Part shown: positions 49,464 to 60,540 of the stretch, piece by piece
Numbering within the stretch: position 1 is the first letter of the stretch
Layout: every line of letters starts with the position of its first letter
From: Sphingopyxis indica
GTDB lineage: Bacteria; Pseudomonadota; Alphaproteobacteria; Sphingomonadales; Sphingomonadaceae
DNA: 64,000 nucleotides
Direction: 5' to 3'
Assembly: GCF_900188185.1 (NCBI RefSeq)
Contig: NZ_FZPA01000001.1
Coordinates: 806,001 to 870,000 of the forward strand
The notes under the pieces: model-generated
What the model saw: the letters and a program-made list of their open reading frames with translations, nothing else
Told to the model about the DNA's origin: nothing
The model's database searches: none
Program-made: the position numbers and the translations under genes

Positions 49464-51824
49464 ATGACGGGGCAGAAGAAGATCGTCGGTTTGTGGCGCG
49501 ATTCCGCGACAAATCAGGATGCGAACGAAGCGGCGGCGGTCGAACCCGCCGCCACGGAAACGGTGCCGGCTGCCGAAGTCGAAGCACCGGCGGAGCGCGA
49601 CTGGCTCGACATGTCCGCCCTGACCGATGAGGACGAAGCGGCGGCGGATTCCGCGCCCCCGCCCGCCACGCGCGACCGCATGGTCGGCGTTGGCCTTTCG
49701 CTGCTCGCCGCCGGCTGGACCGGCTTTGCCCTGTGGGTGGCGACGCACGGGTTCACCGCGGCGCCTGCCCTCGCCGCCTGGCCCGCACTGATCGCGACGA
49801 TCGCGATGCCGCTCGCGCTGCTTACGCTGCTGTGGATGGCCTGGCTGCGGTCGGGACGCTCGGAGCAGGCACGCTTCGCGAGGGTGGCGGCGGCATTGCG
49901 CGCGGAAAATATCGCGCTTGGCGATACCATGCGCGCGCTCGGTCAGCATCTTGCCGATGCGCAGAAACAATTGTCCGAACAGGCGGCGCTCGTCCAGCAA
50001 TTGGGGCTCGATACGGTCGCGCGGCTGCACGAAAGCAGCGACAAGCTGGCGAGCAATGCGTCGGTCATCGCCAATGCACACGACCAGCTCGCGCGCTCGG
50101 GCGACGTCGCGATGCAGCGCATGGACGGCCTGCTCGCCGGCCTGCCGCGGATCGACGACGTCGCGCAGCGCCTCGCGGTCAATTTCCGCGAGGCGGGTCT
50201 CGTCGCGCACCAGCAGGGCGCCAATCTCGAAGCGAAGCTCGCCGCGCTGTCGGAGGAGGCGGCAAAGGCCGCGCAGACCGGGCAGGAATCGGCCGCGAGC
50301 CTCGACGATGCGATCGGCACGCTGCGCACCAGCGGCAAGGAAGCCGAAAGCGAATTGCTCGCCGCCTCGGCCGCGATCACCGGCGCGCACGGCACGGCGC
50401 TGGCGCAGATCACCAATGCGGCGGGTTCGATCCGCGAAGAACTCGCGGCGACCGTCGAAGCGCTGTCGGCGCGGATGGATGCGAACTGGCAGCAGTTCCG
50501 CGAAGGCGTCGAAGCCGCCGCGAGCGAACTCGACGCGCGCATCGCCGCGGCGCGCGACGCGGGCGAGACGATCGGCGCCGACCTCGACCGTTATGGCGAG
50601 GCGGGCGAAGCCCTCACCAGCCGGATCGGCGAAGAAGCGGTTCGCGTGCGCGAGCATCTGGAACTGCTCGATGCCAGCGTCTCGGCGAGCACCGGCGTCA
50701 TCGGGCGCGCGATCGACGACACCAAGGCGCAGCTTGCCGCCTTCCTCGCCGACGTCACCAAGGGCAATGGCGCGGCGCACGAACTGATCGGCCACGCCGA
50801 ATCGCTGCTCCTCGCGCTCGATGCGGTAACGCGCGAACTCGACGAGACGCTGCCGAATGCGCTCGATCGCATGACCGCGCATGGCAGGACGACGCAGGGC
50901 GCGCTCGCCGAGATGAAGCCGATGCTCGAGGCGTCGGAACTGGTTGCGCAGTCGACGCTGTCGCACGTCAACGCGGTCCGCGCGACGCTGCCGCGCAATG
51001 AAGAACATATCGCCGCGCTCGGCGAACGGCAGGAAGCGCTGACCGCGCGCATCGCCGCCGCGCTCGCCGACGCCGACGCCGCGCTCGCGAAGCTGCGCAT
51101 CGGCGCCGACGAATTTGCCGAACAGGGCGGCGCACGCATGGCCGCGACGCTCGACGAGGTGCGCGCAACCGCCGAAACCGCCGCTGCCGAGGCGCGGCAG
51201 ACGCTCGATGCGCTGATCGCCGGCGCGCGCGCGACGATGGAGGCGACCGCGAGCGAAACGATCGACGCCGCCTTCAAGAGCGAGGTGATGAAGCAACTCG
51301 CCGAGATCGAAGCCGCGTCGCAGCGCGCGGTCGAGGCGGCGAATGGCGCCGCCGAACGGCTGATGCGCCAGATGATGACGATCATGGACACCAGCGCGAG
51401 CGTCGAGCAGCGCACGCTCGAGGCCGAACAGGCGATCGCCGCGTCCGATCGCGACAATCTTGCCAAGCAGGTCGGCTTGCTCACCGAGGCGCTCAAATCG
51501 ACCGCGATCGACGTCACCAAGATCCTGTCGGCCGAAGTCAGCGACACCGCATGGGACGCCTATCTGAAGGGCGACCGCGGCGTCTTCGCGCGCCGCGCGG
51601 TCAAGCTCGTTGAAACGAGCGAGGCCAGGGAAATCCTGCGCCTCTATCAGAATGACGACGGTTTCCACGCCGCGGTCAACCAGTTCATCCACGACTTCGA
51701 AGCGATGCTCCGCCTGCTCATCGGCGCGCGCGACGGCTCGGCGATCAGCGTCACCCTGCTGTCGTCCGACATCGGCAAGCTCTACGTCGCACTCGCCCAG
51801 GCGATCGACCGCCTGCGGGGGTGA
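49464..51824 (+). CDS. Large membrane-anchored coiled-coil protein, 786 residues
   Basis: I do not recognise a named family. An acidic N-terminal tail (1-70) is followed by two membrane segments (about 73-94 and 100-128), then some 550 residues of Ala/Glu/Gln-rich predicted coiled coil with repeated ALxAxxAAA-type heptads, and a compact C-terminal domain (about 695-786: AWDAYLKGDRGVFARRAVKL, IHDFEAMLRLLIGARDGSAI). Both ends lie in the cytoplasm if the hairpin topology holds. It resembles structural or polarity scaffolds and some chemoreceptor signalling helices, but it lacks the receptor hairpin tip. It is divergent from the Hpt-like gene. Confidence 0.75.
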   Translation: MTGQKKIVGLWRDSATNQDANEAAAVEPAATETVPAAEVEAPAERDWLDMSALTDEDEAAADSAPPPATRDRMVGVGLSLLAAGWTGFALWVATHGFTAAPALAAWPALIATIAMPLALLTLLWMAWLRSGRSEQARFARVAAALRAENIALGDTMRALGQHLADAQKQLSEQAALVQQLGLDTVARLHESSDKLASNASVIANAHDQLARSGDVAMQRMDGLLAGLPRIDDVAQRLAVNFREAGLVAHQQGANLEAKLAALSEEAAKAAQTGQESAASLDDAIGTLRTSGKEAESELLAASAAITGAHGTALAQITNAAGSIREELAATVEALSARMDANWQQFREGVEAAASELDARIAAARDAGETIGADLDRYGEAGEALTSRIGEEAVRVREHLELLDASVSASTGVIGRAIDDTKAQLAAFLADVTKGNGAAHELIGHAESLLLALDAVTRELDETLPNALDRMTAHGRTTQGALAEMKPMLEASELVAQSTLSHVNAVRATLPRNEEHIAALGERQEALTARIAAALADADAALAKLRIGADEFAEQGGARMAATLDEVRATAETAAAEARQTLDALIAGARATMEATASETIDAAFKSEVMKQLAEIEAASQRAVEAANGAAERLMRQMMTIMDTSASVEQRTLEAEQAIAASDRDNLAKQVGLLTEALKSTAIDVTKILSAEVSDTAWDAYLKGDRGVFARRAVKLVETSEAREILRLYQNDDGFHAAVNQFIHDFEAMLRLLIGARDGSAISVTLLSSDIGKLYVALAQAIDRLRG

Positions 51825-51867
51825 TGCGCCGGACGTCGGCTAACGACCGGTTCCTACTTACCAATCA

Positions 51868-51942
51868 TCGTCATCCCGGACTTGATCCGGGGTCCACGAC
51901 TTCGGCGCTGCTATGGATCCCGGATCAAGTCCGGGATGACGA
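51868..51942. repeat. Palindromic repeat, GTCATCCCGGACTTGATCCGG family, copy 2
   Basis: Perfect 23-base arms at 51868-51890 and 51920-51942 around a 29-base loop. It is the same family as the copy at 13769-13846. It lies between the convergent coiled-coil and DUF1467 genes, where it could act as a bidirectional transcript end. Confidence 0.88.
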
Positions 51943-51982
51943 AGGAGAGTGGGCGAATGACAGCCCCACCCCAAAGCCGCCG

Positions 51983-52243
51983 CTACGCCCGTCCGGCAAT
52001 CACGTCGGGGTCGACCCAGCCCTGCAGATAGGCGAGGTAGAAGAGCAGGAAGATCGCGGCGGTCACCACCGTCATCTGGACCATGATGCGCAGCGGGCGA
52101 AAGCGCACCGGCGCGCCGGGCTCCTGTCCCTGGACGAAAACCTCGTCCTCGTCGCCCGCGCGGCGGCCGTGGAAGGGGAGCACGAAGAAGGCGCTGAACA
52201 CCCACATGAGCAGATAGATGGCAAGGGCCGAGGTCCACTGCAT
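51983..52243 (-). CDS. DUF1467-family small membrane protein
   Basis: An 86-residue protein with two membrane helices: SALAIYLLMWVFSAFFVLPF near the N-terminus and MVQMTVVTAAIFLLFYLAYL near the end, joined by an acidic, Pro-rich loop (GDEDEVFVQGQEPGAPVRFR). The arrangement matches DUF1467, found beside rnj in alphaproteobacteria; its function is unknown. It starts three bases after the rnj stop and is the last gene of the long nuo-birA-coaX-rnj chain. Confidence 0.82.
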   Translation of the reverse strand: MQWTSALAIYLLMWVFSAFFVLPFHGRRAGDEDEVFVQGQEPGAPVRFRPLRIMVQMTVVTAAIFLLFYLAYLQGWVDPDVIAGRA

Positions 52244-52246
52244 CGG

Positions 52247-53881
52247 TCAGACGTCCACGATCAGCACGTCGACGATCGGCTTTTTTCCGGTCCAGTCGGT
52301 CGCGACGCGGCGCACGCCGAGGCGGATCGCTTCCTTCAGCGCATCGCGGTCGCGCGCCTTTTTCGACGCCGCCTGCTCGGCCGCCTCGTTCATCTCGTCG
52401 AGAAAGGCCTCGCGGTCGTCCTCGACCGGCACGCCGCGATACTGGATTTCACTACCGATATAGCCTCTGGCGCCGAGCACCACCGCAACCGAAATCTGGC
52501 CGTTCCACGACAGCTTGCGCCGCTCGTTCAGCGTCTCGCCATCCGCAGGCAGGATCACGTCGCCGTCGAGCACGAGCCGCCCCGACCGCACCCGCTCGAC
52601 GATCGTCGCCGCGCCCGGTGCCAGGCGGCAAAGGTCGCCATTTTCCTGCACCAGCGCCGCCGGAATCCCCTGTTCGAGCCCGAAGCGCGCCTGCTCGTGC
52701 ATGTGCCGGACTTCGCCATGCACCGGCACGATCAGCTTCGGCCGCAGCCAGCCATAGAGCGCCGCGAGCTCGGGCTTGCCCGGATGGCCGCTGACATGGA
52801 TATGCGCCTGCTTTTCGGTGACGGTCAGCACATCCTTCGCGGCAAGCTGGTTCATGATCCGCCCGATCGCGATCTCGTTGCCCGGGATCTGCTTGGAGGA
52901 GAAGACGACGGTGTCGCCGGCCTCGAGCTTGATCTGGTGGACGTCGCCCGCCATGCGCGCGAGCGCGGCGCGCGGCTCGCCCTGTCCGCCGGTCGCGATC
53001 ACCATCACCTGGTCGCGCGGCAGCCGCATCGCTTCGTCGAAATCGACCGTCGGCGGGAAATCCCTGAGATAGCCGACCGAGCGCGCGACGCTGAGGATAC
53101 GGTCGAGCGAGCGCCCGGCGACGCACAGGCGGCGCCCGGTCGCGCGCGCAACCTCGCCCAGCGTGTGCAGCCGCGCGGCGTTCGAGGCGAAAGTGGTCAC
53201 CACCACCCGCCCCTTCGCCGCGCCGACCGCCGCGACGAGCCCCGCGCGCAGGTCGCCTTCGCTGCCCGATGGCTGGGTGTTGAAGACGTTGGTCGAATCG
53301 CACACCAGCACGTCGACGCCCTCGTCGCCGATCGCCGACAGCATCGCCGCGGTCGCGGGCTCGCCGAGGATCGGTTCCTCGTCGAGCTTCCAGTCGCCGG
53401 TGTGGAAGACGCGGCCATAGGGCGTGTCGATCACCACCGCGCTCATTTCGAGAATCGAGTGCGCGAGCGGCACCATCCGCAGGCGGAACGGCCCGAGTTC
53501 GAAGCGCGCGTCGATGTCGACGGTGCGGACCTCGACCTCTTTCTCCAGCCCCTCTTCGGCGAGCTTGTGCGCGATCAGCCCCGCGGTGAAGCGGTTGGCA
53601 TAGAGCGGCACGCCGAGTTCGGCGGCAAGATAGGGGAGCGCGCCGATATGATCCTCGTGCCCATGCGTCAGCACGATGCCGAGCAGATTATCGCGGCGAT
53701 CCTCGATGAATTCGAGGTCGGGCATCACGATGTCGATGCCCGGATAGTCGGGCGTCCCGAAGCTGACGCCGAGGTCGAGCATGATCCACTTGCCGTCGCA
53801 GCCATAGAGATTGGCGTTCATGCCGATCTCGCCCGACCCGCCGAGCGCGAGAAAGAGCAATTCCTTGCCGGGAACGGTCAT
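52247..53881 (-). CDS. rnj: Ribonuclease J
   Basis: A 544-residue metallo-beta-lactamase/beta-CASP ribonuclease with endo- and 5'-3' exonuclease activity on mRNA and rRNA. The opening [20 protein letters not shown] and the zinc motif [15 protein letters not shown] are diagnostic. Further motifs are [33 protein letters not shown] and [11 protein letters not shown]. The C-terminal domain (from about 440) is shorter than in Bacillus enzymes. Its start overlaps the coaX stop as ATGA. It may act together with Hfq-dependent turnover, but nothing here shows that. Confidence 0.95.
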   Translation of the reverse strand: MTVPGKELLFLALGGSGEIGMNANLYGCDGKWIMLDLGVSFGTPDYPGIDIVMPDLEFIEDRRDNLLGIVLTHGHEDHIGALPYLAAELGVPLYANRFTAGLIAHKLAEEGLEKEVEVRTVDIDARFELGPFRLRMVPLAHSILEMSAVVIDTPYGRVFHTGDWKLDEEPILGEPATAAMLSAIGDEGVDVLVCDSTNVFNTQPSGSEGDLRAGLVAAVGAAKGRVVVTTFASNAARLHTLGEVARATGRRLCVAGRSLDRILSVARSVGYLRDFPPTVDFDEAMRLPRDQVMVIATGGQGEPRAALARMAGDVHQIKLEAGDTVVFSSKQIPGNEIAIGRIMNQLAAKDVLTVTEKQAHIHVSGHPGKPELAALYGWLRPKLIVPVHGEVRHMHEQARFGLEQGIPAALVQENGDLCRLAPGAATIVERVRSGRLVLDGDVILPADGETLNERRKLSWNGQISVAVVLGARGYIGSEIQYRGVPVEDDREAFLDEMNEAAEQAASKKARDRDALKEAIRLGVRRVATDWTGKKPIVDVLIVDV

Positions 53882-54663
53882 CGGGAAGAGCCTCTCTGAT
53901 TATATAAGTGCATAAGTCCGTTCAATGTCAGGTCGGGTTCGACGCGATCGAAGAGATGCGCCTGCTCCTGAAACAGCGCAGCAAGCCCGCCGGTTGCGAT
54001 CACGGTGAGCGGCCTGTCGATTTCGGCCTTCATCCGCGCCATCAGCCCCTCGATCATCGCGACATAGCCCCAATAGACACCGATCAGCATCTGGCTTTCG
54101 GTCGTGCGGCCGATCACGCTGTCCGACGCCGGCGCCTCGATCGCGATGCGCGGCAGCTTCGCCGCGGCGTTGACCAGCGCTTCGAGCGACAGATTGACCC
54201 CCGGCGCGATGATCCCGCCGAGATACTCACCCCCCGCGCCGATATGGTCGAAGGTCGTCGCGGTGCCGAAGCTGATGACGAGCTTGTCCGTGCCGGGCGC
54301 GATCGCCTGCGCCGAAATCGCGTTGCACGCGCGGTCGGCGCCGACCGACTGCGGCTCGTCGACCTTGAGCGCGATGCCCCAGCTCACCGGCGGCCGCCCG
54401 GCGACCAGCGCCTCGACCCCGAAATATTTATCGGCGAGGAGCTGAAGATTGTGCAGCGCGCGCGGCACGACGGTCGAGATGATGACCGCGTCGATCTCGC
54501 CGCGGTCGAGCCCTTCGAGGCGCAGCAGCTGGTCGAGCCACACCATATATTCGTCGGCGGTGCGGCGGTCGTCGGTCGCGATACGCCAGCGCGCAAGCGC
54601 CTCGGAATCCCTAAAAACCGCAAATTTGGCATTGGTGTTGCCGACATCAATCGCAAGCAGCAC
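53878..54663 (-). CDS. coaX: Type III pantothenate kinase CoaX
   Basis: A 261-residue ASKHA-fold kinase for the first step of coenzyme A synthesis. Nucleotide motifs are [17 protein letters not shown] and [20 protein letters not shown], pantothenate site GADRACNA, and C-terminal [11 protein letters not shown]. The start is GTG at 54663, three bases after the birA stop; the end overlaps rnj. Type III enzymes are not feedback-inhibited by CoA. The birA-coaX-rnj order after nuoN is a recurring alphaproteobacterial arrangement. Confidence 0.95.
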   Translation of the reverse strand: MLLAIDVGNTNAKFAVFRDSEALARWRIATDDRRTADEYMVWLDQLLRLEGLDRGEIDAVIISTVVPRALHNLQLLADKYFGVEALVAGRPPVSWGIALKVDEPQSVGADRACNAISAQAIAPGTDKLVISFGTATTFDHIGAGGEYLGGIIAPGVNLSLEALVNAAAKLPRIAIEAPASDSVIGRTTESQMLIGVYWGYVAMIEGLMARMKAEIDRPLTVIATGGLAALFQEQAHLFDRVEPDLTLNGLMHLYNQRGSSR

Positions 54664-54666
54664 GGG

Positions 54667-55395
54667 CTAGTCCCCTTCCCTCACCGGACGGCGCAATTCG
54701 ATGTCGCCCGCATGTATCAGCATGACCTCGCCGCCCTCGCGGCGCAAGCGCAGCGCGCCATCGGGCGCCAGGCCGTCGAAAATCCCCTCGATCGCCTGCT
54801 CCGACACGCGCAGCGGCGTGCCGACGGGATGCCCCTGCGGCAGCCACATATCGACGATGCGCGCGACGCCCTCGTGCCGCCACGTCCGCAGTGCATCCGT
54901 CATCGCGACCGCGAGCACCTCGGCAAAGCGATCGCGGTCGATAGGCGCGCCCATCTCGGCGAAGCAGGCGGTCGCGCGGTCGGGCAGTTCGGGCGCGGAG
55001 ACGAGGTTGACCCCGATCCCGATCACCACCGCGTCGCCGCTGCGTTCGAGCAGGATGCCCGAACATTTGGCGCCATCGACGAGCACATCGTTCGGCCATT
55101 TCAGCTCGAACGCGACCGCGGGTGCCAAAATCCGCACCGCCTGCGCCAGCGCTACCCCGGCAACGAGCGCGAGCGTCGCGGCAAGCGGATCGCCGTGGGT
55201 CAGCCGCACCACCGTCGATCCCATGAAATTGCCTTCGCCGTCGCCCCACGCGCGGCCCAGGCGGCCGCGCCCGGCGGTCTGGCGGTCGGCGACGAGCCAA
55301 TGCCCCTCGCCGACGGGCTCGCCGCGTGCCAGCCGCGCCAGCAGGTCGGCGTTGGTCGAACCGGTCTGCTGGATCAGCTCGATCGGCGGGATCAG
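54667..55395 (-). CDS. birA: Biotin--[acetyl-CoA-carboxylase] ligase (BirA, group I)
   Basis: A 242-residue biotin protein ligase without the DNA-binding repressor domain. Motifs are the substrate loop TGSTNADLLARL, biotin/AMP loop TAGRGRLGRAWGDGEGNF, KWPNDVLVDGAKCSGILLE and the C-terminal SH3-like cap (GIFDGLAPDGALRLRREGGE). It attaches biotin to AccB. No ATG, GTG or TTG lies at a sensible start. The CTG at 55395 overlaps the nuoN stop as CTGA, mimicking the ATGA coupling of its neighbours, so I take it as the start; a GTG near 55470 inside nuoN is the alternative. Confidence 0.88.
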   Translation of the reverse strand: MIPPIELIQQTGSTNADLLARLARGEPVGEGHWLVADRQTAGRGRLGRAWGDGEGNFMGSTVVRLTHGDPLAATLALVAGVALAQAVRILAPAVAFELKWPNDVLVDGAKCSGILLERSGDAVVIGIGVNLVSAPELPDRATACFAEMGAPIDRDRFAEVLAVAMTDALRTWRHEGVARIVDMWLPQGHPVGTPLRVSEQAIEGIFDGLAPDGALRLRREGGEVMLIHAGDIELRRPVREGD

Positions 55396-56822
55396 AACAG
55401 CACCGAAGCCGCGTGCGCCGAAGCCGTCGCGAGCGGACCGATGAAGAGGTAACCGATCACCGACAGCCACAGCGCACTTACCGCGACGATCGTGCCTTCG
55501 AGGATATTGCCGCCGCCCGACACCTCGGCCTCCGACCGCTCGTCGAAATACATCGTCTTGATGACCGCGATATAGTAAAAGGCGCCGATCACCGAGGCGA
55601 CGATGCCCGCGACCGCGAGCGGGACGAGGTTCGCGTTCACCGCGGCCTCGAACACCAGATATTTCGGCCAGAAGCCGAACAGCGGCGGGATACCCGCGAG
55701 GCTCAACAGGAACACCGCCATCGCCGCAGCCAGGCCGGGGCGATATTGCGACAGGCCCGCGAGCGCCGGAATGCTTTCGACCTGCTGGCCCTCGCGGTCG
55801 CGCAATTGCAGCACGACGAGGAAGCTGCCGATCGTCGTGACGACATAGACGAGGAGGTAGGACAGCACCGCCTCGACCCCCTGCTGCGTCCCGGCGGCGA
55901 GACCGATCAGAATGAAGCCGACATTGTTGATCGACGAATAGGCGAGCAGGCGCTTGATATTCTTCTGCCCGATCGCGCCGACCGCGCCGAGGATGATCGA
56001 GGCGAGCGCGAGGAAGATCACGATCTGTTGCCACGCGCCGATGGCGGGCGCCATCGCACCGACGATCACGCGGGTCAGCAGCACCATCGCCGCGACCTTG
56101 GGCGCGCTCGCGAAGAAGGTCGTCACCGGGGTCGGCGCGCCTTCATAGACGTCCGGGGTCCACATGTGGAACGGCACCGCGCTGATCTTGAACGCGAGAC
56201 CCGCGATCACGAACACGATCCCGAAGAGCAGGCCGGTGCCCATCTCGCCGCCCAGCGCTTTGGCGATGCCGGCGAAATCGGTCGTGCCCGTAAAGCCGTA
56301 GAGCAGCGAAATGCCATAGAGCAGCATTCCGCTCGCCAGCGAGCCGAGAACGAAATATTTGAGCCCGGCCTCGCTCGACCGGTCGTCGGTGCGCATGAAG
56401 CTTGCGAGCACATAGGCGGCCAGGCTGTTGAGTTCGAGCCCGACATAGAGCGTCATCAGGTCGCGCGCGCTCGCCATGATTCCCATGCCCAGCGCGGCGA
56501 AGAGGATCAGGACCGGATATTCGGCGCGCATCCCGTCGCGGAAAAAGCGCGGCGCGATCGCGATGCAGACAAAGCTCGCGGCATAGATGAGCAGCTTGGC
56601 GAAGCCGCCGAAGGCGTCGACGGCGAGCGTGCCCGAAAAGACCGTCGCCTCCGTTCCGAACAGCGCGATCACCGCGACCGCCGCCGCCGCGAGCGTGACC
56701 AGCGACGCGAGCTGATAGAGCCCGACCTGGCGGTCGCCGGCAAAGGTGCCGAGCATCAGCGTGATCAGCCCGCCGATCGTCAGGATCAGCTCGGGCCAGA
56801 TGAGGGCGAGGTCGGCGCTCAT
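55392..56822 (-). CDS. nuoN: NADH-quinone oxidoreductase subunit N
   Basis: A 476-residue antiporter-like membrane subunit of complex I with about 14 helices (opening [20 protein letters not shown]). Family marks are [38 protein letters not shown] and [20 protein letters not shown] with the functional Lys and Glu, and [17 protein letters not shown]. It forms one of the proton-pumping half-channels. I chose the ATG at 56822, overlapping the nuoM stop as ATGA. Confidence 0.96.
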   Translation of the reverse strand: MSADLALIWPELILTIGGLITLMLGTFAGDRQVGLYQLASLVTLAAAAVAVIALFGTEATVFSGTLAVDAFGGFAKLLIYAASFVCIAIAPRFFRDGMRAEYPVLILFAALGMGIMASARDLMTLYVGLELNSLAAYVLASFMRTDDRSSEAGLKYFVLGSLASGMLLYGISLLYGFTGTTDFAGIAKALGGEMGTGLLFGIVFVIAGLAFKISAVPFHMWTPDVYEGAPTPVTTFFASAPKVAAMVLLTRVIVGAMAPAIGAWQQIVIFLALASIILGAVGAIGQKNIKRLLAYSSINNVGFILIGLAAGTQQGVEAVLSYLLVYVVTTIGSFLVVLQLRDREGQQVESIPALAGLSQYRPGLAAAMAVFLLSLAGIPPLFGFWPKYLVFEAAVNANLVPLAVAGIVASVIGAFYYIAVIKTMYFDERSEAEVSGGGNILEGTIVAVSALWLSVIGYLFIGPLATASAHAASVLF

Positions 56823-58378
56823 TGCACGCCTCCCGCCTGATGCGCTTCGCCATGCGCGACCTCGCCATGCGCCTCGGCCGCCTTGGACTTGCCCGCCGCG
56901 AGATGCGCGTCGCCCGCGGGCTTCGCCGGGGCAAGGCGCGCGACCACCGTGGTCACGTCGCCGCGCATCGGCGCGAGGAAGCTTTCGGGATAGACGCCCA
57001 TCCACAGGGCCACCGCGGCCAGCGGCACGAAGATCGCCCATTCGCGGGCCGTGATGTCGGGCATCGCCTTCACATCGTCCTTGGTCAGCTCGCCGAACAC
57101 GACGCGGCGATAGAGATAGAGCATGTAAGCGGCGCCGAGGATGACGCCGGTGCCGCAGACGAGCGCAACCCAGCTCGACGCTTCATAGATGCCGGCAAGG
57201 CTCAGAAACTCGCCGACGAAGCCGCTCGTGCCGGGCAGGCCGACCGACGCCATGGTGAACAGCATGAAGAAGAGCGCATAGGCCGGCATGTTCACCGCAA
57301 GCCCGCCGTAGCGGCCGATCTCGCGCGTGTGCAGCCGGTCATAGATCACGCCGACGCAGAAGAAGAGCGCGGCCGACACGACGCCATGGCTCAGCATGAT
57401 GATCAGCGCGCCCTCGATCCCCTGCTGGTTGAAAGCGAAGAGGCCAGCGGTGACGATCGCCATGTGCGCGACCGACGAATAAGCGATCAGCTTCTTCATG
57501 TCGTTCTGCACCAGCGCGACGAGGCTGGTGTAAACCACCGCGATCATCGACAGCACAAAGACGATCCACATCAGCTGCGCCGACGCATCGGGGAACATCG
57601 GCATCATGAATCGGAGGAAGCCATATGCGCCCATCTTCAAGAGCACGCCCGCGAGGATCATCGACCCCGCGGTCGGCGCCTGCACATGCGCATCGGGAAG
57701 CCAGGTGTGGACCGGCCACATCGGCATCTTGACCGCCAGGCTGGCGAAAAAGGCGAGCCACAGCCACGTCTGCATTTCGGGCGGGAAATTATAGGCGAGC
57801 AAGGTCGGGATGTCGGTCGTCCCCGCTTCGCGGATCATCGCGATCATCGCGATCAGCATGAGCACCGACCCGAGCAGCGTGTAGAGAAAGAATTTGAACG
57901 CCGCATAGATGCGGTTCGCGCCGCCCCAGATGCCGATGATGAAATACATCGGAATCAGGCCCGCCTCGAAAAAGATATAGAAGAGGATCAGATCCTGCGC
58001 GCAGAAGACGCCGATCATGATCGTCTCCATGACGAGGAACATCGCCATATAGAGCCCGACGCGCCTGGTGATCGCGTCCCAGCTCGCGAGGATGCAGAGC
58101 GGCATCAGGAAAACGGTGAGCATGATCAGCATCAGCGCCATGCCGTCGATCCCGAGCGCCCACTGGAAGCGCCCGAACAGGTCGGCGCGCTCGGTGAACT
58201 GCCACTGCGCGCCGCCGATGTCGAAGCGCGTCCATAGGACGATGCCGAGCGCGAAGTCGATCAGCGTCGCGGCGAACGCGATCAGCCGCGCGTTGCGGTC
58301 GGTCACGAACAGGCAGGCGATCGCCGCGACCATCGGCACCGCCAGCATCAGCGAAAGGAGCCCCATGCCGCCGCTCAC
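56819..58378 (-). CDS. nuoM: NADH-quinone oxidoreductase subunit M
   Basis: A 519-residue proton-pumping antiporter-like subunit. The essential Glu is in [20 protein letters not shown]; the Lys/His transmembrane motifs are in [40 protein letters not shown] and [12 protein letters not shown]. About 14 helices end in a His/Glu/Ala-rich cytoplasmic tail ([17 protein letters not shown]), longer than usual. The start is GTG at 58378, overlapping the nuoL stop as GTGA. Confidence 0.96.
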   Translation of the reverse strand: MSGGMGLLSLMLAVPMVAAIACLFVTDRNARLIAFAATLIDFALGIVLWTRFDIGGAQWQFTERADLFGRFQWALGIDGMALMLIMLTVFLMPLCILASWDAITRRVGLYMAMFLVMETIMIGVFCAQDLILFYIFFEAGLIPMYFIIGIWGGANRIYAAFKFFLYTLLGSVLMLIAMIAMIREAGTTDIPTLLAYNFPPEMQTWLWLAFFASLAVKMPMWPVHTWLPDAHVQAPTAGSMILAGVLLKMGAYGFLRFMMPMFPDASAQLMWIVFVLSMIAVVYTSLVALVQNDMKKLIAYSSVAHMAIVTAGLFAFNQQGIEGALIIMLSHGVVSAALFFCVGVIYDRLHTREIGRYGGLAVNMPAYALFFMLFTMASVGLPGTSGFVGEFLSLAGIYEASSWVALVCGTGVILGAAYMLYLYRRVVFGELTKDDVKAMPDITAREWAIFVPLAAVALWMGVYPESFLAPMRGDVTTVVARLAPAKPAGDAHLAAGKSKAAEAHGEVAHGEAHQAGGVQ

Positions 58379-60426
58379 AGGAATTTCACCATGGCCCAGC
58401 TGGCGAGGCCGACGAGCCCGAGCAGCATCACGAACGCATATCCATAAACATAACCCGATTGCAGCCGGACCGCGAGCCGCGTTCCCCCTTGAACGAGCGC
58501 CGCGGCGCCATCGGGGCCGAAACGGTCGATGGTGCCTTCGTCCCCGCGCTTCCAGAAGAAGCGCCCGATCGCAAAGGCGGGCTTCACGAACAGGACGTTA
58601 TAAAGCTCGTCGAAATACCATTTGTTGAACAGGAATTTGTGCAGCAGCCCGAACTGCGCGACGAAGCGCGCCGGCAGCGTCGTGTCGCGGATATAGCTGT
58701 TCCACGCGATAAACAGGCCGGTCGCCATCACGACGAAGGGCATCAGCTTGATGAGCGTCGGCACCTCGTGCGCGGCGTGCATCAGATGTTCGTCGAACGC
58801 GATGCTGCCTTTCCAGAAAGCCATGCCCTCTTCGGGATAGATGAAGGGATGCGCAAAGAGGAAGCCGGCAAAGATCGCGCCGAGCGACAGCACGCCGAGC
58901 GGGATCAGCATCGAAAGCGGGCTTTCGTGCGGGTGATAGCCGCCCGTCCCTTCATGCGCATCGGCGGCATGGGCGTGCGCGACATCGTGCCCCGCATGTT
59001 CGTCGGCCGGATGGTCGTGGTGATCGCCATGCACTGCATGCTGGATATGCTCGCTCGCCGCCCAGCGCGGCTTGCCGAAGAAGGTCAGGAAGACGAGGCG
59101 CCACGAATAGAAGCTGGTGAGCAGCGCCGCAAAGACGCCCACCCAATAGGCGACCTGACCGCCCTCGCCCGCCGCGAACGCCGCCTCGAGGATGCCGTCC
59201 TTCGAATGGAAGCCCGCGAAACCGATCCCGGCGAGCGGGATGCCGACGCCGGTGATCGCCAGCGTCCCCGCGGTCATCGCCCAGAAGGTGAAGGGGATTT
59301 CTTTCCGCAAGGCCCCATAATAGCGCATGTCCTGCTCATGGTGCATTGCATGGATCACGCTGCCCGCGCCGAGGAACAGCAAAGCCTTGAAAAAGGCGTG
59401 CGTGAACAGGTGGAACATCGCCGCGCCATAGGCGCCGACGCCCGCGGCAAAGAACATGTAACCAAGCTGGCTACAGGTCGAATAGGCGATGACGCGCTTG
59501 ATGTCCCACTGCGTCGTGCCGACCGTCGCGGCGAACAGGCAGGTCGCGGCGCCCACGAAGGTGACGACGCCGAGCGCGACGGGCGCGGTCTCGAACATCG
59601 GCGACAGGCGGCACACCATGAACACGCCCGCGGTGACCATCGTTGCGGCGTGGATCAGCGCCGACACCGGCGTCGGGCCCTCCATCGCGTCGGGAAGCCA
59701 GGTGTGGAGCCCAAGCTGCGCCGACTTGCCCATCGCGCCGATGAACAGCAGCAGGCACAGGATCGTCATGGTGTCGAGCCGCATGTCGAGGAAGGTGATC
59801 GTCGATCCCGCCATCCCCGGCGCCGCGGCCAGAATCTCGGGGATCGACACCGTGCCGAACACCAGGAAGGTCCCGAAAATGCCGAGCATGAAGCCCAGAT
59901 CACCCACACGATTGACGACGAACGCCTTGATCGCCGCGGCATTGGCGCTCGGCTTCTTGTACCAGAAACCGATCAGCAGATACGACGCGAGACCGACGCC
60001 TTCCCAGCCGAAGAACATCTGGACGAGGTTGTTCGCGGTCACGAGCATCAGCATCGCAAAGGTGAACAGCGACAGATAGGCGAAAAAGCGCGGCTGGTCC
60101 GGGTCTTCCTCCATATAGCCCCAGCTATAGAGGTGGACGAGCGCCGACACCGTCGTGATCACGACGAGCATCACCGCGGTCAGCGTGTCGACGCGCAGCT
60201 CCCAGTCGAACTGGAGAGCGCCCGACGACACCCAGTGCAGCACCGGGGTCACGCTCGGCTCGGCGCTGCCGGCGACGAACGACAGGAAGATCGGCCAGCT
60301 CAGCGCACAGCTCGCGAACAGCGCGCCCGTCGTCAAGATTTTCGACGCGGTGGTGCCGATGACGCGCTGGCCAAGGCCTGCGATAAGCGCCGCGAGCAGC
60401 GGCAGGAATACGATGGCCTGGATCAT
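58375..60426 (-). CDS. nuoL: NADH-quinone oxidoreductase subunit L
   Basis: A 683-residue antiporter-like subunit with about 16 helices, including the long lateral helix that lines the membrane arm. The conserved Glu is in [39 protein letters not shown] and [18 protein letters not shown] hold the Lys/His pump residues. A His-rich loop ([20 protein letters not shown]) at about residues 460-480 is unusual. GGAG precedes the ATG at 60426, directly abutting a palindromic repeat in the gap to nuoK. Confidence 0.96.
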   Translation of the reverse strand: MIQAIVFLPLLAALIAGLGQRVIGTTASKILTTGALFASCALSWPIFLSFVAGSAEPSVTPVLHWVSSGALQFDWELRVDTLTAVMLVVITTVSALVHLYSWGYMEEDPDQPRFFAYLSLFTFAMLMLVTANNLVQMFFGWEGVGLASYLLIGFWYKKPSANAAAIKAFVVNRVGDLGFMLGIFGTFLVFGTVSIPEILAAAPGMAGSTITFLDMRLDTMTILCLLLFIGAMGKSAQLGLHTWLPDAMEGPTPVSALIHAATMVTAGVFMVCRLSPMFETAPVALGVVTFVGAATCLFAATVGTTQWDIKRVIAYSTCSQLGYMFFAAGVGAYGAAMFHLFTHAFFKALLFLGAGSVIHAMHHEQDMRYYGALRKEIPFTFWAMTAGTLAITGVGIPLAGIGFAGFHSKDGILEAAFAAGEGGQVAYWVGVFAALLTSFYSWRLVFLTFFGKPRWAASEHIQHAVHGDHHDHPADEHAGHDVAHAHAADAHEGTGGYHPHESPLSMLIPLGVLSLGAIFAGFLFAHPFIYPEEGMAFWKGSIAFDEHLMHAAHEVPTLIKLMPFVVMATGLFIAWNSYIRDTTLPARFVAQFGLLHKFLFNKWYFDELYNVLFVKPAFAIGRFFWKRGDEGTIDRFGPDGAAALVQGGTRLAVRLQSGYVYGYAFVMLLGLVGLASWAMVKFL

Positions 60427-60436
60427 GCGGAGGCTC

Positions 60437-60519
60437 CGTCGTCCCAGCGAAAGCTGGGACCGCTCACGGTCCGGCGCTGCGTTGCCAAGAGGGCGATCCC
60501 AGCTTTCGCTGGGACGACG
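60437..60519. repeat. Palindromic repeat in the nuoK-nuoL gap
   Basis: Perfect 23-base arms, CGTCGTCCCAGCGAAAGCTG plus GGA at 60437-60459 and the complement at 60497-60519, with a 37-base loop. In the nuo transcript the 3' arm ends just before the nuoL ribosome-binding site. It is of a dispersed intergenic type (CCCAGCGAAAGCTGGG). Confidence 0.85.
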
Positions 60520-60540
60520 AGGATGGTGTCGGTCACCGGC

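Noticed and set aside
49419..51692. 757-residue minus-strand open frame
   Set aside because: Shadow of the coiled-coil gene; Arg/Gly/Asp-rich composition is typical of antisense GC-rich frames.
54667..56034. 455-residue frame extending birA far upstream
   Set aside because: The extra part lies inside nuoN in another frame and has non-protein composition.
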